Of a stretch of 55,380 bases of DNA, positions 40,275 through 53,199 are shown piece after piece. Under the pieces are notes generated by a model. That model was not told the origin of the DNA and made no database searches. It worked only from the letters and a program-made list of their open reading frames with translations. Positions within the stretch are counted from its first letter, which is position 1. The number at the start of each line of letters is the position of its first letter. This DNA comes from Citrobacter sp. wls619 (GTDB lineage: Bacteria > Pseudomonadota > Gammaproteobacteria > Enterobacterales > Enterobacteriaceae): positions 7,621 through 63,000 of the forward strand of contig NZ_SZXJ01000058.1 of assembly GCF_005281345.1 (NCBI RefSeq), in the 5' to 3' direction. The position numbers and the translations under genes are program-made.

Positions 40275-40973
40275 TTACATCGGCGATAAATTAAGGAAGA
40301 AACGCTGCAACCAGCCCATATTCTGCGCCTCATTGATATAGCCGTTACCGACATATTCAATACGCGCATCCGCAACCTGCGTTGACGGTACAGAGTTGCT
40401 GCCGCTAATGGTGCGCGGGTTAACAACCCCAGAGAAGCGAATGAATTCAGTGCCCTGGTTAATGGCGATCTGTTTTTCACCCACGACATGTAAATTGCCA
40501 TTCACCAGTACCTGGTCAACCGTCACGGTCAACGTACCACTGAAGGTGTTCCTGGCGTTCGCGCCACCTTTACCATTAAACGAGTTGCCGCCAGAAGCCT
40601 CTACGTCGGCACGCTCGTTGCCAAACAGCCCCTGCAGGTAACGGGGTACCGTGTCAAAACCAAAGTTAGTTTTGCCATCACGACTGGCATTCGCCGAGGA
40701 GCTTTTGCTCGCACTGACGTTTTCCTGCAATACGATAGTCAGCGTATCGCCAATATTGCGCGGACGGCGGTCTTCAAATAACGGCTGGTAGCCATAATTA
40801 ATCGGCTGCGCAGACTGAAATATTGATCCATTCGCCACCGGCGTCGGGCCTGGAACGGGCTGGGCAGTCGTCGCACCCTGCACGAGCGGAGTCGCCGGGA
40901 TCCAGGCACATCCTGTCAGTGAAACCACCAGCAGGGCCAAAATCGGGTATGGGTGAAGCGCGTATTTTCGCAT
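40275..40973 (-). CDS. flgH: Flagellar L-ring lipoprotein FlgH
   Basis: A 232-aa outer-membrane lipoprotein that builds the L ring. The lipobox is LTGC with the modified cysteine at residue 22. [20 protein letters not shown] and the C-terminus FFLNLSPM match the family. The ATG at 40973 is chosen because it gives the E. coli and Salmonella length; in-frame ATG (40982) and TTG (40988) codons upstream would add three to five residues and the ribosome site is not decisive. Confidence 0.94.
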   Translation of the reverse strand: MRKYALHPYPILALLVVSLTGCAWIPATPLVQGATTAQPVPGPTPVANGSIFQSAQPINYGYQPLFEDRRPRNIGDTLTIVLQENVSASKSSSANASRDGKTNFGFDTVPRYLQGLFGNERADVEASGGNSFNGKGGANARNTFSGTLTVTVDQVLVNGNLHVVGEKQIAINQGTEFIRFSGVVNPRTISGSNSVPSTQVADARIEYVGNGYINEAQNMGWLQRFFLNLSPM

Positions 40974-41030
40974 TGCCTTCATCTTCAAAATCAGTGCGCC
41001 GGTGAGGCTTTCACCCCACCGGACGTCACT

Positions 41031-42582
<1,552 letters not shown>

Positions 42583-42602
42583 TAAGCCATCCCGTCAGGC
42601 GC

Positions 42603-43817
42603 TTAGCGCAGGTTGACCAGTGTGTTAAGGATCTGATCCTGGGTTTTGATGGTCTGCGCATTCGACTGATAGTTACGCTGAGCGACGATCATATTCACCA
42701 GTTCTTTACTCAAATCCACGTTAGAGGCTTCCAACGCACCGTTGGTCAGCTTGCCGAAGTTACCCGTACCCGCGGTACCCAGCAGCGCCACACCGGAGGC
42801 CTGAGTTGCTGCCCAGACGTTATCACCCTGAGACGCCAGACCTTCGTTGTTGGCAAAGTTTGCCAGCACGATCTGTCCCAGAACCTGTTTCTGTTCGTTG
42901 GAGTAGTTACCAACTACGGTACCGTCATTGTTAATCTGATAGCTCACCAGATCGCCTGGTTTGTAGCCGTCCTGGTTAGTGGCAACAATGTTGTTTGCCC
43001 CAGTGTTCTGCTGCATGGAGTTCTGGAAACTCATTGCGAAGGTGACGGCCGGGGCGCCATTGAGCGCGGCGGTAGTGATATCGAATGTACCGCCGCCGAT
43101 TAACGCGCCATTGGTATCAAATTCCAGCGTGGACGTCGGTGCGGTTGGCACCGCAGCCTTAGGATCGCTGCTATCAATGGTATAGACAGCCCATTTGTTA
43201 TCAGGCTGCTTTACAAAATAGGCGTTAACTTCGTGGGCATTGCCCAGGCTGTCATAAACGGTGACAGGGCCTTTTTTGTTATAGCTGTCAGCATCTTTCG
43301 GATCGAACTTTGTCGTTGTCGGGATTATTTTATCCGATGAGTTCAGGTTGATCTGCATTGAGGCCTTGCTGGTTGCCTGTGCCGCCATCAATGTATTGGG
43401 GATCGTGATCGGCCCCGGGTTCGCACCCTGCTGAACGGTCGGCGGCGTACCGGTCGCCGGATAGCCCGTCAGTTTCAGTCCCTGCATGTTAACAATGTTG
43501 CGGTTTTCATCGAGTTTGAACTGACCGTTGCGGCTGAAGAAAACGGAACCATTGCTGTCAACCATACGGAAAAAACCGTTCTGGCTGATAGCCACATCCA
43601 GCCCACGTCCGGTGTTGGTGGTGGTACCATCGGTAAAGTCCTGGGTAATACCCGCAACTTTAACGCCCAGACCCACTTTAGAACCGGCGAACATATCGGC
43701 AAAGGATGCCGTACCGGATTTAAAACCGTAGGTGGCGGAGTTGGCGATGTTGTTACCAATGACATCGAGGTTGGTCGCTGCAGCGTTCAGACCGCTGACC
43801 GCTTGTGAAAAGGCCAT
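42603..43817 (-). CDS. flgE: Flagellar hook protein FlgE
   Basis: A 404-aa hook subunit (402 in E. coli, 403 in Salmonella). The N-terminal SQAVSGLNAAATNLDVIGNN and C-terminal NMIVAQRNYQSNAQTIKTQD are the D0/D1 axial motifs; the middle forms the variable surface of the hook. It is assembled under the FlgD cap. It follows flgD by 26 bp. Confidence 0.97.
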   Translation of the reverse strand: MAFSQAVSGLNAAATNLDVIGNNIANSATYGFKSGTASFADMFAGSKVGLGVKVAGITQDFTDGTTTNTGRGLDVAISQNGFFRMVDSNGSVFFSRNGQFKLDENRNIVNMQGLKLTGYPATGTPPTVQQGANPGPITIPNTLMAAQATSKASMQINLNSSDKIIPTTTKFDPKDADSYNKKGPVTVYDSLGNAHEVNAYFVKQPDNKWAVYTIDSSDPKAAVPTAPTSTLEFDTNGALIGGGTFDITTAALNGAPAVTFAMSFQNSMQQNTGANNIVATNQDGYKPGDLVSYQINNDGTVVGNYSNEQKQVLGQIVLANFANNEGLASQGDNVWAATQASGVALLGTAGTGNFGKLTNGALEASNVDLSKELVNMIVAQRNYQSNAQTIKTQDQILNTLVNLR

Positions 43818-43843
43818 GACTTACTCCTGATAAGTGTGAAGGC

Positions 43844-44542
43844 TTAAATTATCTGCCGTACTTCGTCGAGGGTGGTGGTTCCATAGGTGCCCAGATCCAG
43901 TGTGTTACCGCCGTTACTGCGGATAACACCCTGCACCAGCGCAAACTGTAGAGGCTGCGCCACAAGCTGCGTTCCGGCGTTGCTGGCCGCAATCGAGACG
44001 TTATACGAACCGCTCGGCGCATCCGTGCCGTCCGTCATGGTGCCATCCCAGGTAAAGGTATGAACGCCCGCTTTCAACCCGCCAATATCAATGGTGCGTA
44101 CCACCTTGCCGTCTTTATCGGTAATGGTTGCGGTAACCTTATCTGCCGGCTGCTGCAGCTCAACGCCAAACGGTGTCGTGGTCGTCGTGGCCCCTTCTTC
44201 GGTACCCTTACCGGTCAGAATCGTGGTCCCCGGGATCATGACGCCATGACCAATCAGCGTACTGGCCTGCAACGACTGGCTGCTATCGATCTGTCCGGAG
44301 ATCGATCCCAGCGTGGTATTCAATTTTTCGATGCCGCTTACGGTACTGATTTGCGCTAACTGGGTAGTCAACTCATTGTTTTGCAGCGGGTTGGTTGGGT
44401 CCTGGTTTTTTAGCTGCGCGACCAGAAGCGTCAGAAAGCTGCTTTGCAGATCGGCCGCGTTGCTCCCGGTCAGCGAACTTTTGCCAGTGGCAGCATTAAC
44501 ACCCGACGTACTCGGGTCATTCATTTTTACAGCAACGGACAT
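43844..44542 (-). CDS. flgD: Hook-capping scaffold protein FlgD
   Basis: A 232-aa protein (231 in E. coli). The N-terminal FLTLLVAQLKNQDPTNPLQN motif is diagnostic, followed by a FlgD Ig-like/Tudor region with HTFTWDGTMTDG. It caps the growing hook and is discarded at completion. It lies 11 bp after flgC. Confidence 0.96.
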   Translation of the reverse strand: MSVAVKMNDPSTSGVNAATGKSSLTGSNAADLQSSFLTLLVAQLKNQDPTNPLQNNELTTQLAQISTVSGIEKLNTTLGSISGQIDSSQSLQASTLIGHGVMIPGTTILTGKGTEEGATTTTTPFGVELQQPADKVTATITDKDGKVVRTIDIGGLKAGVHTFTWDGTMTDGTDAPSGSYNVSIAASNAGTQLVAQPLQFALVQGVIRSNGGNTLDLGTYGTTTLDEVRQII

Positions 44543-44553
44543 ATGCGCCTCCT

Positions 44554-44958
44554 TTACTGGCCCAGCGTCAGCGTTTTAAGCATCAAGCTTTTCACGGTAT
44601 TGAGCACTTCAACGTTTGCCTGATAGCTGCGTGAAGCAGACATGGTGTTAACCATCTCGCCAACCACGTCGACATTCGGCATTTTTACGTAGCCATTCGC
44701 ATCCGCCAGCGGATTGCCCGGTTCATAAACCAGCTTGTCCGGCGCCTGACTCTCAATGACGTCAGCGACTTTTACGCCACCGGTTGCTGCGCCTGGCGCT
44801 GCATCGACCTGAAAAACAACCTGCTTCGCGCGATACGGCTGACCATCAGGTCCGGTCACGCTATCGGCGTTTGCCATGTTGCTGGCAGCCACGTTCAGAC
44901 GCTGAGACTGAGCCGTCAGCGCAGAACCTGCGATATCAAAAATATTGAGCAACGCCAC
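44554..44958 (-). CDS. flgC: Proximal rod protein FlgC
   Basis: A 134-aa rod protein of the usual length. The start [20 protein letters not shown] with [12 protein letters not shown], and the C-terminal [19 protein letters not shown], define it. It forms the proximal rod with FlgB and FlgF. The gap to flgB is 2 bp. Confidence 0.97.
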   Translation of the reverse strand: MALLNIFDIAGSALTAQSQRLNVAASNMANADSVTGPDGQPYRAKQVVFQVDAAPGAATGGVKVADVIESQAPDKLVYEPGNPLADANGYVKMPNVDVVGEMVNTMSASRSYQANVEVLNTVKSLMLKTLTLGQ

Positions 44959-44960
44959 GG

Positions 44961-45377
44961 TTAGTTCCCTCCTTGCAGCACGTTCATCATGCCCTTGATT
45001 TGCCCACCTAACGCGGTAAGCCCCATCTGGTACTTCAGGCTGTTATCCGCAAACTGCGTACGCTCCCTGTCCATATCCACCGTGTTGCCATCCAGAGACG
45101 GCTGGTCAGGAATGCGATAGAGCAACTCCGTAGAAGGAGCCGAGACAGTCTGGGCAGGAATGTGTTGTGCAGAGGTCAGCGTCAACGAAACACCGCCTGT
45201 TTCTTCCCGCCCGCGCACCATGACTTTTTTTAATTCACTGGCGAAATCCAGGTCACGCGCCTGATACCCTGGCGTGTCGGCATTGGCAATGTTGGCCGCT
45301 AATATTTCCTGGCGTTGGGCGCGCAAATTCAGCGCTTCCTGTTGAAAACGTAAGGCGGCGTCGAGCTTATCGAGCAT
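44961..45377 (-). CDS. flgB: Proximal rod protein FlgB
   Basis: A 138-aa rod protein, first gene of the flgBCDEFGHIJ operon. The motif [19 protein letters not shown] near the N-terminus is typical. It forms the proximal rod above the MS ring. Its promoter lies in the divergent region with flgA. Confidence 0.97.
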   Translation of the reverse strand: MLDKLDAALRFQQEALNLRAQRQEILAANIANADTPGYQARDLDFASELKKVMVRGREETGGVSLTLTSAQHIPAQTVSAPSTELLYRIPDQPSLDGNTVDMDRERTQFADNSLKYQMGLTALGGQIKGMMNVLQGGN

Positions 45378-45534
45378 ATCTCCTCCGCAAATGACAAAAT
45401 TCAGCCGACAGCTTAAATCCCATCACGCGCGCGTTATCGCCGGAATAAACGCAAAATGCGTCGCTATTTGTTGCGTTGATGACTGCGTCACACAGGTAGA
45501 ATCCTGCCACTACCTGAAAAAGCGCGAGGTTTTG
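45378..45534. promoter_or_regulatory. Divergent flgB/flgA control region
   Basis: The 157 bp between the flgB and flgA start codons must hold the FlhDC-activated class 2 promoters of both operons. On the minus strand a GGCGATAA resembles a sigma-28 -10 box with one change, near the middle. I did not find an unambiguous FlhDC box by eye. Confidence 0.5.
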
Positions 45535-46194
45535 ATGCAAACGTTTAAACGTGGAATAGTCGTGGCAGCACTGCTGTTCAGCCCTATGACGCTGGCACAA
45601 GACCTGAATTCGCAGTTAACCGCGTGGTTTTCCCAGCGCCTGGCCGGGTTTAGCGATGAGGTGGTCGTCACTGTCCGTACGCCGCCAAACTTGCAGCCCA
45701 GCTGCGATCAGCCTGCGCTGAGCGTGTCCGGCAGTGCGAAACTGTGGGGTAACGTGAACGTGCTGGCCCGCTGCGCCAATGAAAAACGCTATCTGCAGGT
45801 CACTGTGCAAGCCACCGGCAACTATGTTGTCGCAGCGGCCCCTGTTGCCCGCGGAAGCGCACTGAACGCGGCCAGCGTAACGCTAAAACGTGGTCGTCTG
45901 GATCAACTGCCGCCACGCACCGTACTGGACATTAACCAGGTTCAGGATGCCGTGAGCCTGCGCGACCTGGTTCCCGGTCAGCCAATCCAGCTCACAATGT
46001 TGCGCCAGGCATGGCGGATAAAAGCGGGTCAACGCGTGATGGTTATCGCCAACGGAGACGGCTTTCGGGTCAATGCCGAAGGTAAAGCGCTCAACAATGC
46101 AGCCGTCGCGCAAAACGCACGAGTGCGGATGATTTCTGGTCAGGTGGTGAGTGGAATCGTCGATTCTGATGGGAATATTCTTATTAACCTATAA
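45535..46194 (+). CDS. flgA: P-ring assembly chaperone FlgA
   Basis: A 219-aa periplasmic protein, the same length as E. coli FlgA. The signal peptide is about residues 1-21 (cleavage after TLA). The SAF domain carries LKRGRLDQLPPRTVLD and the C-terminus ends DSDGNILINL. It helps FlgI assemble into the P ring. The ATG at 45535 follows GAGG; an in-frame ATG 48 codons earlier would hide the signal peptide and is rejected. Confidence 0.96.
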   Translation: MQTFKRGIVVAALLFSPMTLAQDLNSQLTAWFSQRLAGFSDEVVVTVRTPPNLQPSCDQPALSVSGSAKLWGNVNVLARCANEKRYLQVTVQATGNYVVAAAPVARGSALNAASVTLKRGRLDQLPPRTVLDINQVQDAVSLRDLVPGQPIQLTMLRQAWRIKAGQRVMVIANGDGFRVNAEGKALNNAAVAQNARVRMISGQVVSGIVDSDGNILINL

Positions 46195-46199
46195 TAGGT

Positions 46200-46226
46200 T
46201 AAAGATTTTTTAGCGAGTGCCGATAG
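46200..46226 (+). promoter_or_regulatory. Sigma-28 promoter of flgMN
   Basis: TAAA (46200-46203), 15 bp and GCCGATAG (46219-46226) match the class 3 flagellar consensus with one changed base at the end. It lies just after flgA and about 60 bp before the flgM start, as in Salmonella. Confidence 0.88.
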
Positions 46227-46287
46227 ATAATCAACCAATGATTAAAGCGGGTCGCTATAGCGTAACCCCTCGATGAGGATAGAAAAA

Positions 46288-46581
46288 ATGAGTATTGATC
46301 GTACCTCACCATTGAAGCCAGTAAGCACTGTCCAGCCACGCGAAACCAGCGACTCGCCGGTACAAAAAGCGCGGAAAGAAAAAACAGCGACGACAAACAG
46401 CACCAGCGTAATGCTGAGTGACGCTCAGGCCAAACTGATGCAGCCCGGCACCAATGACATCAACATGGAACGCGTCGAAGCACTGAAAACCGCGATCCGT
46501 AACGGCGAGCTGAAAATGGATACCGGAAAAATTGCCGACTCGCTGATCCGCGAGGCACAGAGCTACCTACAGAGTAAATAA
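46288..46581 (+). CDS. flgM: Anti-sigma-28 factor FlgM
   Basis: A 97-aa protein that holds FliA inactive until the hook is finished and FlgM is exported. [20 protein letters not shown] at the start and the C-terminal FliA-binding half (TLSDAQ-like [30 protein letters not shown]) match E. coli. The ATG at 46288 follows GAGGAT by a normal distance; an ATG five codons upstream is part of that ribosome site. Confidence 0.97.
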   Translation: MSIDRTSPLKPVSTVQPRETSDSPVQKARKEKTATTNSTSVMLSDAQAKLMQPGTNDINMERVEALKTAIRNGELKMDTGKIADSLIREAQSYLQSK

Positions 46582-46584
46582 AGT

Positions 46585-47007
46585 ATGACTCGTTTGTCAG
46601 AAATACTTGATCAGATGACGACCGTCCTCAATGACCTGAAAACGGTGATGGATGCTGAGCAGCATCAGCTTTCTGCAGGGCAGATCAACGGTAGCCAGCT
46701 ACAGCGAATTACAGAAGAAAAAAGTTCTTTGCTGGCCACCCTCGATTATCTGGAGCAGCAGCGCCGCCTGGAAAATGACGCCACGCGCAGCGCCAATGAT
46801 GAGATTGCCGAGCGCTGGCAGACAATCACGAAGAAGACACAGCATTTGCGCGATCTCAACCAGCACAATGGTTGGCTGCTCGAAGGGCAAATCGAACGCA
46901 ATCAACAGGCAATTCAAGTGCTGAAACCGCACCAGGAGCCGACGCTGTATGGCGCGAACGGCCAGACCTCTGCAGCACATCGCGGCGGGAAAAAATTCTC
47001 TATTTGA
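46585..47007 (+). CDS. flgN: Flagellar export chaperone FlgN
   Basis: A 140-aa, mostly helical cytosolic chaperone for FlgK and FlgL, which it brings to the export gate. The length equals that of Salmonella FlgN. Helices with LDQMTTVLNDLKTVMDAEQ and NGSQLQRITEEKSSLL are visible. It begins 3 bp after flgM. Confidence 0.95.
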   Translation: MTRLSEILDQMTTVLNDLKTVMDAEQHQLSAGQINGSQLQRITEEKSSLLATLDYLEQQRRLENDATRSANDEIAERWQTITKKTQHLRDLNQHNGWLLEGQIERNQQAIQVLKPHQEPTLYGANGQTSAAHRGGKKFSI

Positions 47008-47008
47008 T

Positions 47009-47083
47009 CGTTGCCTGATGGCATTGTGCTTATCAGGCAACGCTATTCTGTTGGCCGGATGCGGCGTAGTACCGCCATCCGGC
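47009..47083. repeat. REP-type hairpins between flgN and murJ
   Basis: An 11-bp perfect inverted repeat (47009-47019 and 47032-47042, cgttgcctgat) is followed by a second with 8-bp arms (47054-47061 and 47076-47083, gccggatg). These are REP-like sequences between two converging genes and may act as transcript ends. Confidence 0.7.
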
Positions 47084-47095
47084 ATAGGATGTCCA

Positions 47096-48631
<1,536 letters not shown>

Positions 48632-48678
48632 CTATGTTGTATTCCAGACTCTGAGGCAGAACCCCGCATAGCCAGTCC

Positions 48679-48760
48679 ATTGGCCGGAGAAGGCATTGAG
48701 CCCTCATCCGGCAATGTTGCAGAGCCTGATGCCGACGCTCAAGCGTCTTATCAGGCCGAC
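48679..48760. repeat. BIME between murJ and mviM
   Basis: A REP unit (gcctgatgccgacgc, gcgtcttatcaggccgac) at 48724-48760 is preceded by an inverted partner (ggccggaga...catccggc) at about 48679-48715. It lies in the 221-bp gap upstream of murJ and downstream of mviM, both on the minus strand. Confidence 0.75.
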
Positions 48761-48852
48761 AAACTGGTTTATAGCTTGAAAAGAGGTGTTTTTTGAGTGG
48801 GCATATAGTACCTGGATTACCGTGAATTACTACCGCCAGATGTTACAGGGGG

Positions 48853-49776
48853 TTATTCCGCCATCGCCTCCCGCCACAGTTTTTCAACCACACGCTGTGC
48901 CAGAATCGCCTGCTCGCCCGCCGTCTCAGGAACCGTCTGATTTTGTACGCAGGCTATAAAATGACGTGCGCATCCGGCAAACCCACGTTGTTCTAACGTC
49001 GTTTGCCATCCTGCAATGGGCTTATGTACCACCCCCTGCCCGCGTTCCTCGCGCCATTCCCGCATATCCGTCACATCAATCAAGCCCCCCTCCGTCACGG
49101 CCTGGATACACTCGCGCTGGCTACCAGCACGGCGGTGCATACTGGTGGTTATCTGTAGCTGGTCGGCAGAAAAATGATGTTCCGCATAAAGCATCTCACC
49201 GGTGTCATTTGTTAACAGCGTGCCGCCATTAAGTTGAACCTTTCCTCCTGCCAGCCACAGCGCGGTGTCTACCACGTGCAGATAATCATCCAGCAGCGTA
49301 AAACGCAGATCGTGCGGCCCGACGCTGTCCGTACGGTGCTTGTCCATACGAACAGACGCCGCATTGCCCAACTGCGCCTTTAGATCCTGATACAACGGCG
49401 CAAAGCGACGATTAAACCCAACCATTAGCGTCAGTTTTTTCCGCGCCGCCAGCTCCACCAGTTGTTCAGCTTCGCGCAGATTTTCTGCCAGCGGCTTGTC
49501 CACGCAAACGTGAACGCCGGCATTCAGCAACTCACTCACTACAGCGTAGTGGGTGGCGGTACTGGAATGAACGAAAACGGCATCGCAGGTTGCCGCTAAA
49601 TTCTGTACGGAATCAACGTATGGCATTCGCCAGGTTTCACAAATACGCAGCGCTTTTTCCCGCGAGGGCGACCATGCACCCTGCAGCGTCCAGTCCGCAG
49701 ATGCGCCCAACACAGGCAACCATGCCTTTTGCGCGATGCCCCCTAACCCGACCACGCCAATACGCAATTTTCCCAC
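48853..49776 (-). CDS. mviM: Putative oxidoreductase MviM (YceM)
   Basis: A 307-aa Gfo/Idh/MocA-family protein. The N-terminal Rossmann motif VVGLGGIAQKAW, the DKPLAENLREAEQLVELA segment with the family lysine, and the C-terminal sheet domain are present. The substrate is unknown. The start is a GTG one base after the yceH stop, so the two are translationally close. Sequence and length match E. coli MviM. Confidence 0.95.
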   Translation of the reverse strand: MGKLRIGVVGLGGIAQKAWLPVLGASADWTLQGAWSPSREKALRICETWRMPYVDSVQNLAATCDAVFVHSSTATHYAVVSELLNAGVHVCVDKPLAENLREAEQLVELAARKKLTLMVGFNRRFAPLYQDLKAQLGNAASVRMDKHRTDSVGPHDLRFTLLDDYLHVVDTALWLAGGKVQLNGGTLLTNDTGEMLYAEHHFSADQLQITTSMHRRAGSQRECIQAVTEGGLIDVTDMREWREERGQGVVHKPIAGWQTTLEQRGFAGCARHFIACVQNQTVPETAGEQAILAQRVVEKLWREAMAE

Positions 49777-49777
49777 G

Positions 49778-50425
49778 TCAGTCTCCCAGGTGTGCCAATA
49801 ATGAATCGAGCCGCTGTTTCAACTCTGCCACTTCGGTTTCCAGCGCTTCAACACGCGCCTGCAAATCTCCAGACGCCGCCTGCGGCTCATCTGCCGCAGC
49901 GAGTGACTCATCAACCTCGCCACAAAACAGGTGCATATAACGACTTTCTCGCTTTCCAGGTTCACGCGCCAGGCGGACCACATAAGGGCCATCTTCCCGG
50001 GTAGCCAGTTTCTCCAGCGTCGACTCCACTTCCGCCATATCGCTGAACTCATACATTCGGGATGCGCGGCTACGCAATTCACCCGGTGTCTGAGCGCCAC
50101 GGAGTAACAGCGTGGTGATCAATGCCACTTCACCCGCGCTAAGCTTAAGATTGCCAAACTCTGAATTACAGAACCGCTGTTCGTATTTGGTCACGCGATT
50201 ACCAAAGCCGCTGACCGTGCGCAGAAAATGCCTTTTTACCAGGTTATCAAGCTGATCCTGCACGTCGGCTTCCGACAGATTCATCACCGGTTCACGGTTG
50301 GTTTTTTGATTACACGCGGTCACCACACCATTCACGGAAAGGGGATACTGTTCCGGTGTAGTAACCTGCTTTTCTAATAAGCAACCAATCACACGGGCTT
50401 CGGTGGCGGTTAATTCGTATTTCAT
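49778..50425 (-). CDS. yceH: DUF480 winged-helix protein YceH
   Basis: A 215-aa protein of the UPF0502/DUF480 family, the E. coli length. Two winged-helix-like units occupy about residues 1-160 ([38 protein letters not shown]) and a coiled coil ends it ([20 protein letters not shown]). The function is unknown. The ATG at 50425 matches the family; an ATG four codons upstream overlaps the probable ribosome site. Confidence 0.95.
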   Translation of the reverse strand: MKYELTATEARVIGCLLEKQVTTPEQYPLSVNGVVTACNQKTNREPVMNLSEADVQDQLDNLVKRHFLRTVSGFGNRVTKYEQRFCNSEFGNLKLSAGEVALITTLLLRGAQTPGELRSRASRMYEFSDMAEVESTLEKLATREDGPYVVRLAREPGKRESRYMHLFCGEVDESLAAADEPQAASGDLQARVEALETEVAELKQRLDSLLAHLGD

Positions 50426-50460
50426 CGTCTTCTCCATTATTCAGGCCGTGCGCCTGAAAC

Positions 50461-51045
50461 TTAGCGACCGGGGGTCCATTCTGATGTTGTCAACGCCGTC
50501 AGCACATGATCGCGCCACTGTCCATCAATCAGCAGATAGTCTTTTGCATACCCTTCTTTCTCAAAGCCGAGTCGCGCCAGCAAATCGCCGCTACGCTTAT
50601 TGTGTGGCATGTAGTTCGCCATAATGCGGTGAATATGTTGCGTCCGCTGTACATAACGAATTGCGGCGGTCAGGGCTTCGTACATCAGCCCCTGCCCTTG
50701 CCACTTCTGCGCAATGGAATAACCGAGATAACAGGCGTGGAAAGATCCGCGCACCACGTTCGAGAAGTTCGCAACGCCGATAATTTCTTTTTCGTCGGGA
50801 TCGAGCAGCGCGAAATACCAGGCCGTGCCTTGTTTATGAAATTCAGAGATCATGCTTAGACGCGCCTGCCAGCCAGAGGGGTAGCAGTGGCTTTCATCGC
50901 GGATAGGTTCCCAGGGCTTTAAGAAATGACGATTCTCTGCGTAATAATCTGCCAGACGCCAGGCATCACGCTCATGCACCAAACGCACGACCAGGCGGTC
51001 CGTGGTTAAGCGCACTTTTGGCACGTTACTGCGATAGCCAAACAT
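50461..51045 (-). CDS. rimJ: Ribosomal protein S5 N-acetyltransferase RimJ
   Basis: A 194-aa GNAT acetyltransferase that acetylates the N-terminus of ribosomal protein S5. The acetyl-CoA-binding region lies around [17 protein letters not shown], and the C-terminal half [22 protein letters not shown] is nearly identical to E. coli. The start [10 protein letters not shown] at 51045 is chosen over an in-frame start thirteen codons earlier. Confidence 0.96.
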   Translation of the reverse strand: MFGYRSNVPKVRLTTDRLVVRLVHERDAWRLADYYAENRHFLKPWEPIRDESHCYPSGWQARLSMISEFHKQGTAWYFALLDPDEKEIIGVANFSNVVRGSFHACYLGYSIAQKWQGQGLMYEALTAAIRYVQRTQHIHRIMANYMPHNKRSGDLLARLGFEKEGYAKDYLLIDGQWRDHVLTALTTSEWTPGR

Positions 51046-51264
51046 TCTATACCTACTCCTTCCCGTAACGTCTTCAATACGCAATTCGCATTACTATACC
51101 TGTGCAAATACACCCTGTGAAAAGAGCAAAATGCCATTTTTTGAATTATTCACACATTTTGATGAAAACTCTCTATCAAGACGGACTTTTGATAAAAAAA
51201 TATTGTCCCGCCAAGGGTGGGAAAAGCGCAAACGACACCGCAGAATAGAAGGTGCTTATCTTTT

Positions 51265-51292
51265 AAACTCTCCACCGAGTGACGAGTTTTTT
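51265..51292 (+). promoter_or_regulatory. Hairpin plus U-run in mdtH leader
   Basis: Six-base arms aaactc (51265-51270) and gagttt (51284-51289) are followed directly by a T-run ending at 51292, fourteen bases before the mdtH ATG. The shape is that of a weak intrinsic terminator placed between rimJ/mdtH promoters and the mdtH ribosome site, so attenuation is possible. Confidence 0.35.
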
Positions 51293-51305
51293 CCCTGGAG
51301 GGGAA

Positions 51306-52514
51306 ATGTCGCAAGTCTCGCAGGCAAGGAACCTGGGTAAATATTTCCTGCTCATCGATAATATGCTGGTCGTGCTGGGTTTCTTTGTCGTTTTCCCACT
51401 GATCTCTATCCGTTTCGTCGACCAAATGGGCTGGGCCGCCGTGATGGTCGGTATCGCACTTGGATTGCGCCAATTTATTCAGCAAGGTCTGGGAATTTTT
51501 GGCGGCGCAATTGCTGACCGCTTTGGTGCCAAACCCATGATTGTGACCGGTATGCTGATGCGTGCCGCCGGGTTTGCCACGATGGGGATTGCGCACGAAC
51601 CCTGGCTATTGTGGTTTTCCTGCTTTCTCTCTGGCTTAGGCGGTACGTTATTCGACCCGCCCCGTTCAGCACTGGTGGTCAAACTGATCCGCCCGGAAAA
51701 GCGCGGGCGCTTTTTCTCTATCCTAATGATGCAGGACAGTGCCGGTGCCGTTGTTGGCGCATTACTCGGCAGCTGGCTGTTACAGTACGATTTCCGCCTG
51801 GTCTGCGCCACGGGTGCAATTTTGTTCGTTCTGTGCGCCGCGTTTAACGCCTGGCTGCTTCCGGCATGGAAGCTATCCACCGTGAAGATTCCCGTGCGCG
51901 AAGGCATGAGCCATGTGATGCATGACAAACGATTTGTCACCTATGTCCTGACGCTGGCGGGGTATTACATGCTGGCGGTACAGGTTATGTTGATGCTGCC
52001 GATTATGGTTAATGACATTGCCGGTTCGCCAGCCGCCGTGAAGTGGATGTATGCCATCGAAGCGTGTCTCTCTTTAACGCTGCTCTACCCTATCGCCCGC
52101 TGGAGTGAGAAACGTTTTCGTCTTGAGCATCGACTGATGGCGGGCCTGCTGATCATGTCTCTTAGCATGATGCCCATCGGTCTGGTCGGGAATTTACAGC
52201 AGCTTTTCACCCTGATTTGCACCTTCTATATCGGTTCTATCATTGCGGAACCGGCACGCGAAACGCTGAGCGCGTCGTTGGCAAATGCGCGTGCACGGGG
52301 CAGTTACATGGGCTTTAGCCGCCTGGGACTCGCCATCGGCGGTGCCATCGGTTATATCGGTGGCGGCTGGCTGTTTGACATGGGTAAAGCACTGTCACAG
52401 CCAGAGCTCCCGTGGATGATGCTCGGCATTATCGGCTTTATCACCTTCCTCGCGCTGGGTTGGCAGTTTAGCCATAAACGCCCGTCACGCGGCATGCTGG
52501 AACCTGATGCCTGA
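51306..52514 (+). CDS. mdtH: Multidrug efflux protein MdtH
   Basis: A 402-aa major facilitator of the DHA1 group, identical in length to E. coli MdtH (YceL). The start [18 protein letters not shown] follows GGAGGGGAA; an in-frame ATG nine codons upstream is rejected. The loop motif [13 protein letters not shown] and motif C-like segment around helix 5 ([16 protein letters not shown]) are present. It gives moderate resistance to fluoroquinolones such as norfloxacin in E. coli when overproduced. The next gene is yceB without the grxB seen in E. coli. Confidence 0.96.
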   Translation: MSQVSQARNLGKYFLLIDNMLVVLGFFVVFPLISIRFVDQMGWAAVMVGIALGLRQFIQQGLGIFGGAIADRFGAKPMIVTGMLMRAAGFATMGIAHEPWLLWFSCFLSGLGGTLFDPPRSALVVKLIRPEKRGRFFSILMMQDSAGAVVGALLGSWLLQYDFRLVCATGAILFVLCAAFNAWLLPAWKLSTVKIPVREGMSHVMHDKRFVTYVLTLAGYYMLAVQVMLMLPIMVNDIAGSPAAVKWMYAIEACLSLTLLYPIARWSEKRFRLEHRLMAGLLIMSLSMMPIGLVGNLQQLFTLICTFYIGSIIAEPARETLSASLANARARGSYMGFSRLGLAIGGAIGYIGGGWLFDMGKALSQPELPWMMLGIIGFITFLALGWQFSHKRPSRGMLEPDA

Positions 52515-52520
52515 TCGCTG

Positions 52521-52575
52521 ACCAGACGTCCCGGACTCAATTTCAGTTTTTTCTGCTGGTGTCCGGGCCGCTGGT
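52521..52575. repeat. Interrupted inverted repeat in mdtH-yceB gap
   Basis: Arms cccggac (52530-52536) and gtccggg (52561-52567) are flanked by a second pair, accag (52521-52525) and ctggt (52571-52575). This REP-like structure sits exactly where grxB would be expected, so it may mark a deletion scar or serve as the mdtH terminator. Confidence 0.5.
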
Positions 52576-52630
52576 GCTGGATGCTGCTTTGTGTCACGAT
52601 TACGCCACAAGCATCATGTTGAGGAACCCC

Positions 52631-53191
52631 ATGAAAAAGTTTTTTTTTGCTGCTGCACTGATTGTCAGCGGCCTGTTGGTTGGTTGTAATCAACTCACAC
52701 AATACACGGTTAGCGAACAAGAGATTAATCAGGCACTGGCCAAGCATAACGACTTCTCGAAAGATATTGGTCTGCCCGGCGTTGCTGAAGCCCACATCGT
52801 ACTGACCAATCTCGCCAGCCAGATTGGTCGCGAAGAACCGAATAAAGTGACTCTGACAGGCGATGCCAATCTGGATATGAATTCCCTTTTTGGTAGCCAG
52901 AAAGCGACCATGAAATTGAAGTTAAAAGCATTGCCAGTCTTCAATAAAGAAAAAGGCGCGATTTATCTACAAGAAATGGAAGTGGTCGATGCGACCGTCA
53001 CGCCAGAGAAAATGCAATCTGTACTGCAAACGCTGATGCCCTACTTAAATCAGTCGCTGCGCAATTACTTTAACCAGCAACCGGCCTATATTCTGCGTGA
53101 AGACAGCAGTAAAGGCGAAGCGCTGGCGAAAAAACTGGCGAAAGGGATTGAGGTTAAACCGGGCGAAATCATTATTCCGTTTACCGATTAA
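52631..53191 (+). CDS. yceB: Lipoprotein YceB (DUF1439)
   Basis: A 186-aa lipoprotein of the DUF1439 family, the E. coli length. The signal is residues 1-18 with lipobox LVGC (Cys19). The mature part (NQLTQYTVSEQEINQALAKH) is highly conserved, and belongs to the tubular lipid-binding-like group. The precise role is unknown. The ATG follows GAGGAA; an in-frame start 24 codons earlier would destroy the signal peptide. Confidence 0.95.
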   Translation: MKKFFFAAALIVSGLLVGCNQLTQYTVSEQEINQALAKHNDFSKDIGLPGVAEAHIVLTNLASQIGREEPNKVTLTGDANLDMNSLFGSQKATMKLKLKALPVFNKEKGAIYLQEMEVVDATVTPEKMQSVLQTLMPYLNQSLRNYFNQQPAYILREDSSKGEALAKKLAKGIEVKPGEIIIPFTD

Positions 53192-53199
53192 TCAACAAC

